DNA of 64,000 bases from Platycnemis pennipes (lineage: Eukaryota; Arthropoda; Insecta; Odonata; Platycnemididae): the NCBI GenBank assembly GCA_933228895.1, contig OW121847.1, forward strand, positions 88,825,656-88,889,655, in the 5' to 3' direction. The translations under genes and the position numbers were made by a program. The notes under the pieces were generated by a model that saw only the letters and a list, made by a program, of their open reading frames with translations, did no database searches and was not told the DNA's origin. Shown one piece after another: positions 1 to 12,600 of the stretch. Positions within the stretch are counted from its first letter, which is position 1. Each line of letters starts with the position of its first letter.

Positions 1-1077
1 CTCAGTTTAAGTCCTCAGTATAAGTGGCTAATATCAGCCAGATACTCTATCTACGCTACGCAACACTAAATACGCATAAAAGAGGAAAAAATACGTATGC
101 TTCTGGGGATATGGAAAGTTTCACGTAGGTATGCCTGAAGCAAAATGAAACTCTGCAGTGGCTCACTTTCTCTAGTTCACTGTCAGGTTCTACCTTATTC
201 GTAAATAAATGCATAAACTTCCTCATGCAGGTGCTATAAAAATAATCCAAAAAAATGAATGCCGCATTTTCTTCGCCCATTTCTTGCTCATGCTCATTCA
301 TGTGTAACAATTCTGACTAGGAAATTAATTCATTGTATTAGGTTAATTGTTATTTCCCTTTTTTTTTTAAATTGACTACCAAGTATTGTATTTGGTACTT
401 TTAAAATATTACTTATATGCTTACAGGCAACAGAAATAAGATTATGATAGAATGAAAATTAAGCTTTACATTTTCATTTTTATTTCTTCATGCTCTGGTC
501 AATCGTTTCCAATACTGTATCATAATTTTGGCCTTACATTTCATGTCTCTATCAAAAAATGTTGTCACCCTTTTATAGTTATTATTTTTTTATCTGTTTT
601 CTCTGATATCCTTTGGCAAAGTTTCGCTTGGTTGCAACAGCGGATGCGTTGCATATCTTTCCCCCTGTCCCCGGGAAATCTATCTAACTAAATTTATCTA
701 ACAGTCGGCAGTATTTATTCCTTCTTGAGGCCTGTCTCGAATAGCTCCTGGGAAGAAAAAGGTCGAGATGTGTTCTCGCTGACTTCCCTAAATAGTCATT
801 TTGAAGTGGCACGACCACATGAATGTCCATTTCACTTGGATCAATCTAAAATTTTTTTTCTGGGTACTCCTAACCGGAAAACAGGTACGGATATCAGAAT
901 GTTGTCGTCTGGTTCTTTGAATTTGAGCGTACGTTGACCATTTGTGACCCTACCAGGTGTGATTTCATTACTTTACCGCGATTAGTTTCTGGAATCTTGG
1001 GAACGTCTACAGACACTACAAGGTTTTGTGGTCCTGAGGGAAGGAAACTCTTGCTAGATGAGACAAGATAACAATAG
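1..1077. other. AT-rich non-coding stretch
   Basis: No open frame with recognisable similarity, no splice-linked exons and no repeats seen. The short frames are those expected by chance. Confidence 0.5.
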
Positions 1078-1086
1078 TACTGCGAG

Positions 1087-1374
1087 GGGGATCGGGTTGA
1101 TGTGGTGGCTAGAGTACTGCCCTCTCATCCCGAGGGCCCGGGTTCGATTCCCGGCAGTGGCGGATTTTTCAGTGGAAAACCGGTCCCCACTTGAGTGCCT
1201 AGTGGAGGGCATTTCAAGTTCAGTACTCCGTCCGTCGGATGGGACGTTAAGCCGTGGTCCCCTTGGCGTCCTCCGTTCCCTGAAAACTCCTACCATTACC
1301 CAATTATCCACATATCCTATATGGCGCAAATGACCTCAGCTGTCGGTCACCACACCCAAGTAACCAACCAACAA
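1087..1374 (+). mobile_element. tRNA-derived SINE, copy 1
   Basis: The head has an A-box-like stretch (GTGGTGGCTAGAGTAC) and a perfect B box (GGGTTCGATTCC). The body is unrelated to tRNA and the tail is CCAA-type (ACCAACCAACAA). It is flanked by a perfect 10 bp target-site duplication, TACTGCGAGG, at 1078-1087 and 1375-1384. Compared with the copies at 2859 and 44707 it lacks an internal segment of about 45 bp before CCTGAAAACTC. Both strands show frames of about 91 codons here; they are artefacts of the repeat. Confidence 0.9.
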
Positions 1375-1384
1375 TACTGCGAGG

Positions 1385-2846
1385 TGAAACACAATAGGGA
1401 ATGGACTTCGGCGCCATGTATATGTCAATACGAAAATAGACTACCACTATAAATTGTAATAATCGTACCACATTAATAGAAGACGTTGCATAAATAAACA
1501 ACAAAAACCAAATTCGCAATATGAACATCAATAATAAGCCAGATTCTGTGGTGTGACAGGTTAATTTTTGGAAAAGTCTCCCATCAAAGTTGAGAAATTC
1601 GCGGATGCGGAAAATGGTGAAAACATCAGGCACGAGAGCAGGCACCATAATCGGATTATTTATTAGTTTACTTGAGAATCGCAAAGTTCCTGCCGGAGAT
1701 CAAATATTTACCACAGGAGATCAATATAGGGAACAATTCATTTGATTTAATTAGGAATCAACCGACCTCGGAAACAAAGCCGATCGTGTGTGCGGGCTTC
1801 CCTCTCGGATTCCGGCTACAATCGCCTCTGAGGGAGGGAAAACTTTTGGACGGCCCTTTTAAATGCCCTTCCGCGCTAATCCCTTTTGTAGTTCCCCCAC
1901 TTTCATTCCAATCCAATCACAGAGCTGAGGAAGACCCTTCGCTTCCCTATTCCTGCCACGCAACCCTCACCTCTAAGACCCCTGTCCCTTGTAAGGGCAA
2001 TATTTATCATCACGCACCCTCGTGGACTCCAACACCCTTTCGACTCACTCGAGAGCCTACTCACTCGCGCGCTTCTTCCGTTGTAATTGGATGACCCACT
2101 GTCAAGTTTGAAAAGGTCACTAATTTATTACGGATAGTAGGAGGCCGAGAGAGGATGTGGAGAGCGTGGATGACGGAGAGCGAAGGGAAAAGTTTTTTCT
2201 TCTCTAAAACACCGTCAATCCATTAACTATAATACGTTGACCATTCCTTTTCGTCAATTTTGATTTTATTTCTTTCAGCATGAATCTCGAATGAATGATT
2301 TCAAATGCGAAACATCATAGATAAAATGCCAATTGGGTATTCTAAGTGAGTAATGTTGTAATTGTGACAATCTAATTCGGTGGAATTTCAACGTAATACT
2401 GTCAAAACAAATGTATTTTTACGTTAGTATATTCCTGATGTTAAAAAAGATTTGCATGCGAATAAAATACAGTAAAAATTTCATAAAAATGTATCACTTT
2501 AACTAATATTCATGTCCAAAACTCCGAAAATTCAAACTTTATCATTGCCTGTTGCAAGCAGTAGCTAATTAGGGTACACAAATCAGCTTTGGATAGGTAT
2601 TAGCATGGTGTGATGCAATCGTAATGGATCATGTCCCGAAATTGGTTTGGAACGGTTTCTAAAGAAATTGAGTGTCAACAATAAGTCTTTAATTATCTGG
2701 GGTAAGTGTGCAAGTGTACAAATGTATAAAAGGGAATAGAAAGTGAAACTGAAAAAGCATTCCAAATACTTTGCAATGAGCGGGATTTTTACTGCTTTTT
2801 TGTCTAAGCATCATTTTAAAACCTCCGATGGTTCTACTGACTTCCC
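1385..2846. other. Non-coding; GC-richer patch near 1,750-2,200
   Basis: Nothing recognisable. The 140-codon plus-strand frame at 1672-2094 has no family features and is pyrimidine-biased and low in complexity, so I do not call it a gene. Confidence 0.4.
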
Positions 2847-2858
2847 CTTTTTATAAAA

Positions 2859-3170
2859 GGGGATCGTGTTGGTGTGGTGGCTAGAGTACTGGCCTCTCAT
2901 CCCGAGGGCCCCACAGTGTCGGATTTTTCAGTGGAAAACCGGTCCCCACTTAAGTGCCTGGTGGAGGGCGTTTCAAATTCAGTACTCCGACCGTCGGATG
3001 GGACGTTAAGCCGTGGTCCCCTTGGCGCCTTTCGTTAATAGTAGGCTAACGCCTACGCCGGGTTTCTCTCTACCCTTCCTGAAAACTCATACCATTACCT
3101 AATTACTCATCTATCCTATATGGCGCAAATGACCTCAGATGTCGGTCGCATCCCCTAAATAACCAACCAA
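2859..3170 (+). mobile_element. tRNA-derived SINE, copy 2 (B box deleted)
   Basis: Same family as the copy at 1087, with the same tail (AACCAACCAA). A perfect 10 bp target-site duplication, CTTTTTATAA, lies at 2847-2856 and 3172-3181. About 15 bases covering the pol III B box are missing after CCCGAGGGCC, so this copy should no longer be transcribed from its own promoter. It retains the internal CGCCTACGCCGGGTTTCTC segment that copy 1 lacks. Confidence 0.9.
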
Positions 3171-3181
3171 TCTTTTTATAA

Positions 3182-5040
3182 TACTTCTGGCGAGGTTGGA
3201 GCAATAACAGATTTTACTTATTTTTATTTCTGTAACTTTATTTACGAAATTATTAAATATCATAAAAAAATAACTATTAAAAAAATTGTATTTCATTTGG
3301 TATTTCTTTTTAAATACATTATACATTTTTAGGTTCATCAAAGCTACACATTTTTTTTTAATAAATTGGAGGCACGTTTCACATTTTCCAATTATTTTTT
3401 TTGTTTACACGATGAAAAATTGGTTATTGGACGAATTAAAAGAGTAAATCAAACCAGATGACGTAAATGTTTTTCGCCACGGTGGCTAGCATGAAAGAAT
3501 TCTTCATTATGTAAGAAAAATAGTCTTAGCTGGCTAACAAAATCATAGGGAATATGTACGGAAAACAGCCAAGCCAATTACTTATTACCGCCATCATGTG
3601 GTTCGCGATGCCTAAATCAAATTCCGCAGCTGCACTAGTGCGGGAAGCCATTTGATCATACACCTGTTGCTCATACTTCTCTATCTCAAAATCGCCTCAT
3701 CTTCATCGAGAAGGAGAGCTGACACAGTCTATCCCTGTACTTTTTGGCTCTGGTTAGTGGTTGCTGGCTCGCGGGTAAATACCCTAAATTCGACTTCCTC
3801 ACTCTCGAACGGAACACTTTTAACACTTAAGGGTCCCGGATAGACTTGCAACTAATGTTGAACGAGATTTTGGAAAGCCAAAAAATAGAAGATGCAATAT
3901 CATATACGCTGAGGATAAGTTTTATTGGTCGAGGAGACTTCCTCGCCGAATAATAGACAGAAGAAATGAAGGACGGGAGAGAGAAAGAGGGATAGACTTC
4001 GGTATTAAGGAGAGTCCGTTACTCCACTCCTTCTTTATCCTCTCGAATGAAAGTGAAAGTAGGGAGGACCCAATTAGACCTCTCCCGCCGACAAGAGCGG
4101 TTGGTAAAACAACATACGACTTTCTCAAAGTCAGAAAGTCCGGCGGTACTAATTGGGGTGCTTCCGCCTTCTGCGACGTGAGTAGGTGAATAAGATGGTG
4201 GGTATCCAAACTGAGTAGGGCATTAGCTTGGAGTACAACGACACGTTTCTCAAAGCAAAGTCTTCCCAAGTTGGTTATCACAAATACTTACTCCCGTTTC
4301 GGTCTCTCAACAGAGCAAGTGGGTATGCGGGAGAGAGCAAAGGCAGTTAAAGCCTCCATAAGTGGAGTACTCGCATGCTCAAGACTTAAAACGTAAGTAT
4401 GATTTGCCTGCGAACATCAATATGACCGCAATCATAATATTAACGATGGGATAAAAGCTCCTATAATATCCATATTTAATGGGATGCCATGTTTTATTGA
4501 TAATATGCTTAAGCCTTTGATATTTGGGTAGATGGAATCAGTCACCTGTGATATTCAAATACCTATGTCCCCGCACTTAAAGGTGTCTTAGACAAGGAGA
4601 AAATGTACAAGGATGGTAATGGAAGGGAATGGAGTTGTCATTAACTGCTTTTAATGAAAAATTTGGAAAATATTTCATTCTTTAAAATGGAATTTTTTAA
4701 ATTTTTAAATGATATTGCGTTAGAATATTGTCAAGTTTACAAAAAAAATTTTGGATGGTACAGAATTATTTCGATAGCCAGCCTGACGTATGTTAAAGAT
4801 GAATAAAATTCCACTAATACCATATGGGCCCGTGAATCAAACATTCAATATAATTTATGAAGTTGCATAAAAAGCATAATTACGAAATACCTATCTCAAT
4901 GGGGTCGTTTACCATATTTTTTTATTGCCGAATATGATAGAGTTTGTAAAATAAAAAGACCCATATTTTTCCGTTTTTTGATCCGTCAATTAGTTCTCGA
5001 GTTATAGGCGTCGAAAAACTAATGTTTTTAACCCTTTCGG
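3182..5040. other. Non-coding stretch
   Basis: A 119-codon minus-strand frame at 3922-4281 is the longest open frame. It shows no domain, signal peptide or splice context that I recognise, and I leave it uncalled. The rest is AT-rich. Confidence 0.4.
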
Positions 5041-5082
5041 AAAAGTGGGTGTGGTGCAACCTCTGACGTATATTGACTTCGT

Positions 5083-5259
5083 CCAATCACAACTGAGCCC
5101 GCGAAGCTACTTCGCCTTATCGCAAAGGGGGGGGACACAGCTGACTCAGCCAATCGGAGCAGTTACGACAGCATCTGTGCGAGCAGACCTTCCGAGAATC
5201 CCCCTCCACTCCCTCCCCTTCCCATACGAGCAGTCAAGGACGGGAGGAAAGTGACGTCA
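5083..5259. promoter_or_regulatory. Cluster of promoter-type motifs in a GC-rich patch
   Basis: Within about 180 bp there are two CCAAT boxes (5083, 5150), an AP-1 site TGACTCA (5142) and a palindromic CRE TGACGTCA (5252). No TATA box or exon can be tied to it. This is motif matching only. Confidence 0.2.
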
Positions 5260-5449
5260 ATGTTATCACAGCAGCATTTTCGGTGGGCGTCACCTTTTGC
5301 TTATTTTAATTTTTGATTTATGAGTGAATGGTTTTGGTTAGAAGATTAATTTTTTCACTAAATTTCCTTTTTCGTTTCCATCTAACAATTTCGTGTGCAA
5401 AATTGCGATTTCGGTTCCGAGTAAACGCCCCCATTCTTCAATCTAAATC

Positions 5450-5692
5450 TCACTTTACCATTGTGTTACCATCCACTTGACAGTGGAATGCAGACTCAGA
5501 GCATTTCGCAACACTGTGCGAAGGTGGTAATTTCCAGGGTTTCGTCTGTTCGGGGTAAAAGTTTGGTGGCCAGTAGATCTTCTGCGGCTGCGACAGGTGA
5601 CGGGCATGTTTCTCTTCCAGCTTGCGAGGCCATTCCAAAGTGCTTCCACGGTGTACTTGCAGCAAATTGCTTGTAACGCTCCATTTTACCAC
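5450..5692 (-). other. Unidentified GC-rich open frames
   Basis: A short patch richer in GC than its flanks has three overlapping minus-strand frames of 62-80 codons and one on the plus strand. None matches a family I know. It could be an old repeat or a pseudogene piece. The flanks to 6830 show nothing else. Confidence 0.2.
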
Positions 5693-6830
5693 GGATTGGA
5701 CATGATTAAATTTCTTTACTTGGATGGTTTTATTCGCAAATAGCTATTTTCCGTGTCGAGTAACACGCCTTTATAAAGCGCTCTTTTACAAAGCAATTTT
5801 TATAAGTAGTATTTTGAATAATGTGGACAAATTTTAACGATCTCAAATTATAATTCAAGAACTTACTTGCATTTTGGAGATAAGTCAGGCAGCTATACCA
5901 CTATGTTCCGCAAAATGAGATACTTTGACCTTTTCTATCTTTACAGTTCTGTGATCGAATATATATGACTTAGTGCGTCATAACGAAAAACGCTAGTTTT
6001 GGAATCTTTTGTAAGTTGAGTTATTATGTTCATTAGAGAAAAGGACTATTTAGCAAAGTTTCACTTGCGGTCCTTCAGGCATTTTTCGGTGACTTCTCTA
6101 CCAAAATCACCGCTATTTAAAAAAATCTCATTTTCTATTTTAGCCATGATAGAACCCGGATTTTCATCCAAACACCATGAGATGGAGTGGAAAGTTTTCG
6201 CAATACTGAATATTAATTGATATCTTAATCTCCTTCATTATACTTATATTGATTTTATGCTTACCCGTTTCCTTCCGACTGTCTGTTTTTTCCGTATCGT
6301 GAGCACTATATAAGAAAATTACAACCATTTGCTTTGCCAGATGTATGTGTAGCCCCCTTCTAACCTATGTTATTCATATAATTAATGGTTTCCGACGTAA
6401 CTCGGTGTAATTCATGCATGATGAATAGCAATGAAACAAAACTTTATAATTCCATGTATAAAAAAGGGGATGCTCTCCACCTCACTCCCAATAACTGACC
6501 TAGCCCCCAACACTTGTATATGCATGGCAATGGAGTAATTTTGTTTGCCTGATGATGCTGATTTGCAGTGAAACCTAGGTCGCGATGAAGCGTTTTTGTA
6601 TGTGAAATTACAAAGTTTTCCTACATTTCTTTTCATTGCCATTCATTCTGTTATTCAGTTTCTCGACTTCAAATTTCCGAAAGAAAGCAGATAATAATAT
6701 GATTGTTAATTTTGTCGTTAGAAGTTTTTAAAGTCATTTGATTTCAGTAAAGGGTAGTATGATTACTGGAATATCCTTACTTAGGGCCCGGCTTTGAAAT
6801 CCTGCATAGCTTAGAGGAAAATCTAAGCAT

Positions 6831-7041
6831 GGGGTACCAAAGAGTCACGTGGCACATACACGAATGGTTCGCTAATTTGGTGTGTTTGAACCGCTCGTTA
6901 CACTATCATTGTTTCAGTTTTTCTCATTTTTCTCGGCTATAGATCCTTTGATGAGATATGAATGAGGTTGCAATCAGAGATTTTATGGAACTAAATTTGC
7001 GAACCATTCGTGTTTATACCACGTGATTTCTTGGTTTCCCA
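6831..7041. mobile_element. Short inverted-repeat (MITE-like) element
   Basis: 33 bp arms at 6846-6878 and 6993-7025 (CACGTGG...ACACGAATGGTTCG and its complement) match at about 28 of 33 positions. Weaker similarity extends 10-15 bp outward. The arms are separated by about 115 bp. No coding capacity; the target-site duplication is not resolved. Confidence 0.55.
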
Positions 7042-7154
7042 TTCGAAATAATCCCGAGGGCTTCAAGCACATCCCCCTTGGATGCCAAGAAATAAGTATT
7101 ACTGTGCTCTGTTCGCCCAATGGTATGTGATGTTGGTGTACCCATTGCGAATTT

Positions 7155-7226
7155 GTCAGACTCCTTCACAAAATTTTGCCCACACTTACTTATGGGCAAA
7201 AGTTTCGTGAAAGAATTTGTCTGACT
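7155..7226. repeat. Imperfect palindrome (hairpin)
   Basis: GTCAGAC...CACAAAATTTTGCCC on the left and GGGCAAAAGTTTCGTG...GTCTGAC on the right form an imperfect stem of about 28-34 bases with an 11-base loop. It may belong to the same mobile element as the inverted repeat just upstream. A 61-codon minus-strand frame (7014-7199) overlaps it and is not recognised. Confidence 0.5.
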
Positions 7227-8971
7227 ACTTTACTACTACTTTAGCTTCTTTAATATACTTTAGCTTCCTTCGCTATCGCCACTCCTTTCCTACGCCATCT
7301 GAGGAGCACTCTTGGAGCGCGGAACACTATTGAAACCACAGGTGAGAAATTTAATTTCACATTCTTTCCGCTTCCTCCAGCGCAGTCGTGGAGACAAGTA
7401 GTCATTCATGGTGAATAATTCACATGAGGAAATGTGTCTTTTGAAATGATGAAGGGGCGTGGTCAACAATTCTGGGGGAGAGGGAATATTTACAAAAGAA
7501 TGGAAGAAATTAAGTGGAAGGGTAGGAAGCCAAGTGGATTTCCGGTTGACATCCTTCCAAAAAAATAAGCATTAGCATATCTCTTTGAAGGATGGGCGCG
7601 AATTAAAAATGAGCTGTCTCCGCCATGATTTTTGAGTTCAAGAGGCTGGAAGGAATTTTTAAGAGAAAAGAAAAATATAAAGGTCAAGGGTTAAATCCCA
7701 GCGACTGCGAGCCATCCTGCGAAAACACAAAAACAAACTTTCAGAACTTAATGTGCGATAGTTGGACTCAAACGCTGCTTTCACTCCAAAATAAAAGAAT
7801 TTGGAACTTGTTTAGCGCAAAGATATGCTCGAGATGGATAAAAACATAAAGGAGGCGAAAAAGAAAAGTTTTGTGTGAAGCTTATTGCCACTCCCCAATC
7901 TGCTCGATAAAATTTGGGAACACTTACGCGTTTATAATCATTCTCTGAATACAGAAAGTACTCGAGAACTACCACCGAGCTAGTGTAAAAGGCAGCATAG
8001 TAAATTTCCCAGAAATTTCGTCTCTAGCAGTTGTAATGGAAGATAATAATCTTTGCACACCGAAATAATGTAAATTGTAAATGCAAAAAATCAATGTAAT
8101 AAAATGCACGGAAGAGAAATGCAAAAAAAATGTCGCTCTGCATAAGGTTCTTTGACGTTACTGCAGTGTTTCCACTGAACAAAATTTTGAAGGCACCATA
8201 TGAATGACTAAGTGGCTAACAAACAAGGGTTGAATAATTAATAATTAGTGATGCATAGTAAACCTTCGAAATTAGCCACGAACCAGTCCACAATATTATA
8301 AAAAAACAAATACGTATGTAAATGCGTAGCGATAAAATGCGTTAAAAATGTTATGCACAATATTTGTGGCGAACCGATGTTGTCACCAATAATGTCACTG
8401 ACCATGCACTAAATAGTGATAAAAATAGGTTTACGCATAAAAATCCTTCTCGAAGACATCTGATTCTTTTGGATCGTTTCTTTTCCCAACGCAACCATAC
8501 AAAAACGAAAATGAATAATTCAGGGTGTGCCTGCAACACTTAAGTTTTGAGGAAAAATGCTAAGTAAATGAGAAAATTTCTCCCACTTAGTGTTTCAAAG
8601 ACTTCACCCAACTGCAGATGGTTCCTACAGCGCTGGCGTTCTGGCTTAATTTAAGAGTAATAGGTAATTTGAAATGAAAATATTTTGCCGGAGTGAAAAT
8701 TGAAATCCACGATAATGGTAATCTTTACATTTCAGGTTTTCCCAAAAATATAGAATTGAATCACGACAGAACAAGTTAATTAAATGCTATGTAAAAATGA
8801 ATAACTAGCGAGTCCTGTAAACTGAGTAATTTTTTAAATCAAACTTTAAGTATTCCAAGTTCATAATGATAAGTCATAGATAATTAAATGGCCTAGTGGA
8901 TCCTTGATGTGGCCTGGCGTAGAGTTGGCGTAGCGTAGCCTGTGAGCTAACTTGATAAACATTTGAAATAA
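7227..8971. other. AT-rich non-coding stretch
   Basis: No gene, RNA or mobile element that I can support. Confidence 0.4.
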
Positions 8972-9659
8972 TGTGGAATTCCACCAACTTTATCTTTGTC
9001 GTTGAATTAGAAAGGGAATTTGCTTTGATAAATAAGAAGGGAGCACACATTAAAACTTTATCACAATGTAATGCATCAAGTAATGTATAGGTAATTTTAA
9101 AAATGATACAGAAAAACCAATGCTAGCACGGCATAAGATGAAATAAATTGCCATACCATGGATTAAAATATCTTAGGGGACTATATCCTGCATTTATTAG
9201 CAAAAATTTAAAACATCACCTACAATACACATGAAGGAAAGCTATTTTTTACTAGCGTATGAAATGGAACGCTTTCCGGTATCCAAGGAGGTAGTTTCGA
9301 ATATAAAGGGAAATTATTATTGTGTCGCAAAATGTCATTACTGTGTATTTGATGAAAGCAAGATAAATGGCCTATGTCTATGAGTGTTCCATGGAATGGC
9401 ATATGTGGGTAAGTTGCTGAATTCTTCAAAATATTACTGCTATTATTGGGGTGGAATGAAATTTTACGCGGCTGTTGTAAATTCAGTGAAATTGCCATGT
9501 CCGTTCAGAGGGAATAGTGGTAAATGGAATGAGGTATTTTTTGACAAAAAATTCAAGTTCAACTTCGTGATAAAGTTTTAATGTGTGCTCCCTTCTTATT
9601 TATCAACGCAAATTCCCTTTCTAATTCAACGACAAAGATAAAGTTGGTGGAAATCCACA
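8972..9659. mobile_element. Non-autonomous element with 93 bp terminal inverted repeats
   Basis: Arms 8972-9064 and 9567-9659 are both 93 bp, begin TGTGGA, and differ at about two positions. About 500 bp of unrelated, non-coding sequence lies between them. Long, equal, almost identical arms fit a MITE or foldback DNA transposon of recent origin. I could not read a clear target-site duplication at the ends, so the superfamily is open. The frames at 9220-9498 and 9384-9581 are chance frames inside it. Confidence 0.7.
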
Positions 9660-12600
9660 AGTGCGGACTTTTATGCGGCGATTTGTTTCTTACAGATGGC
9701 TTCGAAATTCGGTAATTGGAAAGCTTACCACAAAATATGTCACGAACGACACCTTGTACCACTCAAATCCGCTTCCCATTTAATAGGAAGAAGCTTATTT
9801 AACAAAGGAAGGTCCAATAAGATCTCGACCAAAAAGATAGGAGCATAAAAGCAGTGAAATAAATTAAAAGCAGACATAATTCCGTTTTTGTCCAATCCCT
9901 TCTATTGGAATGAATGGCATCATAAAGTGACACAAACATTGGTGCTGTCCCGAGGACTTTTATATCACTCGCAAGGGATTGCCTCAAAAGAATTTGAGGG
10001 TCAGACGCCAGATTGATTTCGAATAAAGGAAAGGAAGGTTCAGCAAGGGTCGGAGACGGCGTGACGCAAAGGGAATTGTGGACACAATATACTTCGTGGT
10101 GGCTAGGGGAGAAGGTGGTGTGGGAAGATTGACTGGACGGAGTGAATTATGGGATCGAGGAAATAAGAAAGTCACGGGGAAGATGAAACGAGGGTTACGG
10201 GTGTCCAGGAAAACGTATAGGCGGGAAAGATATACGTCGCGGGGGAAGTGGAACGAGATTTTCTTGGAATTATTTTATCTCTGTGGCTCGCCCGAGGGGA
10301 TCGTTTGTCCAAAAGGTTACAAATACACGCCTCCTTCAAAGGCGGCGGCTGTATGTTTATTGATATAAAAACCGCCCTAGAGAGTTCATTAAGAATTTTA
10401 CTGTTCGTTAATTTAGGACATATACATAGCCTTGAAAAAGGCGAAATTTCAATCTATTTTTACAATGTTAACACTTTTCGGAGAGAAAGATAAATATCCA
10501 ATGTGTCTAGAACCAAACATTTGGCATCCGAATATTTTCCAGTGCGAGGTACTTAGAATTTCACGCCTTCTAAGGCTACTTTTTAAAGTTTCGCGAATGA
10601 AATATATTTTTCTCCGGAAAATATTATCAACAGATGGTGGAGTGCTCGTTCAAAAATTCGCATTACTTTACGTTGTTTGTGTTCGAATAATTCAAAAATG
10701 GTCATGTTTCTATACTTTTTCCTTCAAGGGAACCTCATAACGCACACACGTTGTGCTAATAATGTTTTACGATAAATCTCAGAAATATGAATGAAATATT
10801 TTAGCTTATTTTTCTAATGTGGCCAAAAAAGGGAAAGATCAGCAGTCGCACGACTCCTCGTCTGGGAGGAGAAAAATTCGGGTAAACAAGAACCCTAACG
10901 GGAATACTATGTTGTGAGAAGATTGAAAATGCCAAACCAGTGTTTACACGCCGTTGATGATTTAGAATTGTATATTTTTTCACTCGCAGCTAACGAAAGT
11001 GCAAAGAATTTTTCTAAATGATGACATGCAAATGAGGTGTGGAGCAGATAATTTGTTGACAACTACAAGATTGCGAACGCAATTGCGAGGCAATGCTATG
11101 GCAACTTATTGGACGGAGGATAAAGGACCCTGCTTAAGAGGACTCGGCAAATCCCTCATTTCCTTTCCCACTCCCGCTGGGGCGGATGGATTTCAGCAAC
11201 CCTCATTAATGTGTAAGCTTCCGGGTAAACAAAAATACCGCGATAACACTTGATAATACCGCGATAACACTCGATTGGCCACTCACTCTCACAGAATTTC
11301 CAGTCTCTTCCCCCCAAAATGACCCGTACTCCCCACTACCCACTCCACCACTCGCCCATTTTGCATCTCCAACTTCGCTCGCCCGGAAATCGCTCTGTTT
11401 TCACTTTTCCCCCAACTCATATCCCCTCTCATTCTCTCACTGCCTCCCCCCCCCCACTCTGCCAGACCTTATGCCAGTCCTCCGCTCGGCAAACGAGGCA
11501 TCAACCGTTCCCTTTCCTGCGGCTCGGCGTATGCGTTTTAAGTATCAGACCACCTCTGGGTGAAAGAGAGAGGGGTGAGAGAGAGAGAGATGTGGGGAAG
11601 AGAACTGCGGCCTCTCCATTTACCGCTGTAATTAGGACTGCATCTCCGGTTTCAATTTACTCTCATGATCTCCTTGCCCCTTCCCCTTTTCACTTCTCGC
11701 TTTTGTGAAATTAAGATGGGGTGGGGAGTAGGAACGAAAAAAAGGCGACATGGAAAATGTATGTATGTACTTCCTCGGCCCAACCCCTCGGCACGAATTT
11801 CCTGCTTCCCTATATTTTCCACCAGGGACTCGGGCGCGAATATGATGGTTTAGCATTAAAACGGATATTTTTTTAAAGTTATTTTTTCCTCTCTCACGTC
11901 GGAACTCGCGAAAATGTCGGGCGATGGTCTCCCTGCGTCACTGCGGAACAGTAGAATGATAAATTGCTGGCTTAAAAGGATGGGGAAAAAATATGGAAGT
12001 GCGGGGCTCATCCATATCAATGCATAAAATATTACTAAGGGCTGGCGAGAAATGGTTTGCGCGGTAAAGGGTACCAATTGTGCGCACCTCGACAAAACGC
12101 ACGTTGAAGGACTTAATTTGATTTCCGTAAATGGAGCCTGTTGTAGTGCATTAGCAGATGAGGGTGATGATGGAATAGGCCAAGCAAAATGAACACGGGC
12201 ACTGCTTTCACTCTCTCGTTGACAGTGACTGGATTACAAACCCTTAAAACGATTTAATTTTCCATTATAGTTTAATTGTATCAGCTCGTTATTGCATTAC
12301 TTCGAGACATTAGCGAATAAATCATTCTTGAAAGCTTTTGTGTATTGCATTTACGAACCTTTAATCGAGAAAAGGGTCTTCTTATTTAAGGGGGCATAAT
12401 GAAATAGAAATACCGTTTTAAAGTTTATGGTGTGGTAAAAACAATGCCAGGATAAACTGCTAAGAGTTGAATGTAATAAAACAATCCTGACATTGTTACC
12501 AACGGAGACATTGGTGTTAGCTCTAATTACATCAGGTGAAATATGTCAATAAATGCCTACGGAATGAGTAGGAAGCATATCTCTGATTGTAGATTTAATC

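Noticed and set aside
1087..1160. A tRNA gene
   Set aside because: A and B boxes are present, but the cloverleaf is not complete, the unit continues into a SINE body with a tail, and it is flanked by target-site duplications.
3922..4281. 119-codon minus-strand frame
   Set aside because: No recognisable domain, no splice context, and no supporting composition or repeat evidence.
6548..6580. Hammerhead-like CCTGATGATGC...GCAGTGAAAC
   Set aside because: The bases after the putative stem II are GTGAAA rather than GAAA directly following the stem, and stems I and III do not form.
11319..11708. 129-codon plus-strand frame
   Set aside because: Pyrimidine-rich low-complexity sequence with a GA microsatellite; no protein signature.
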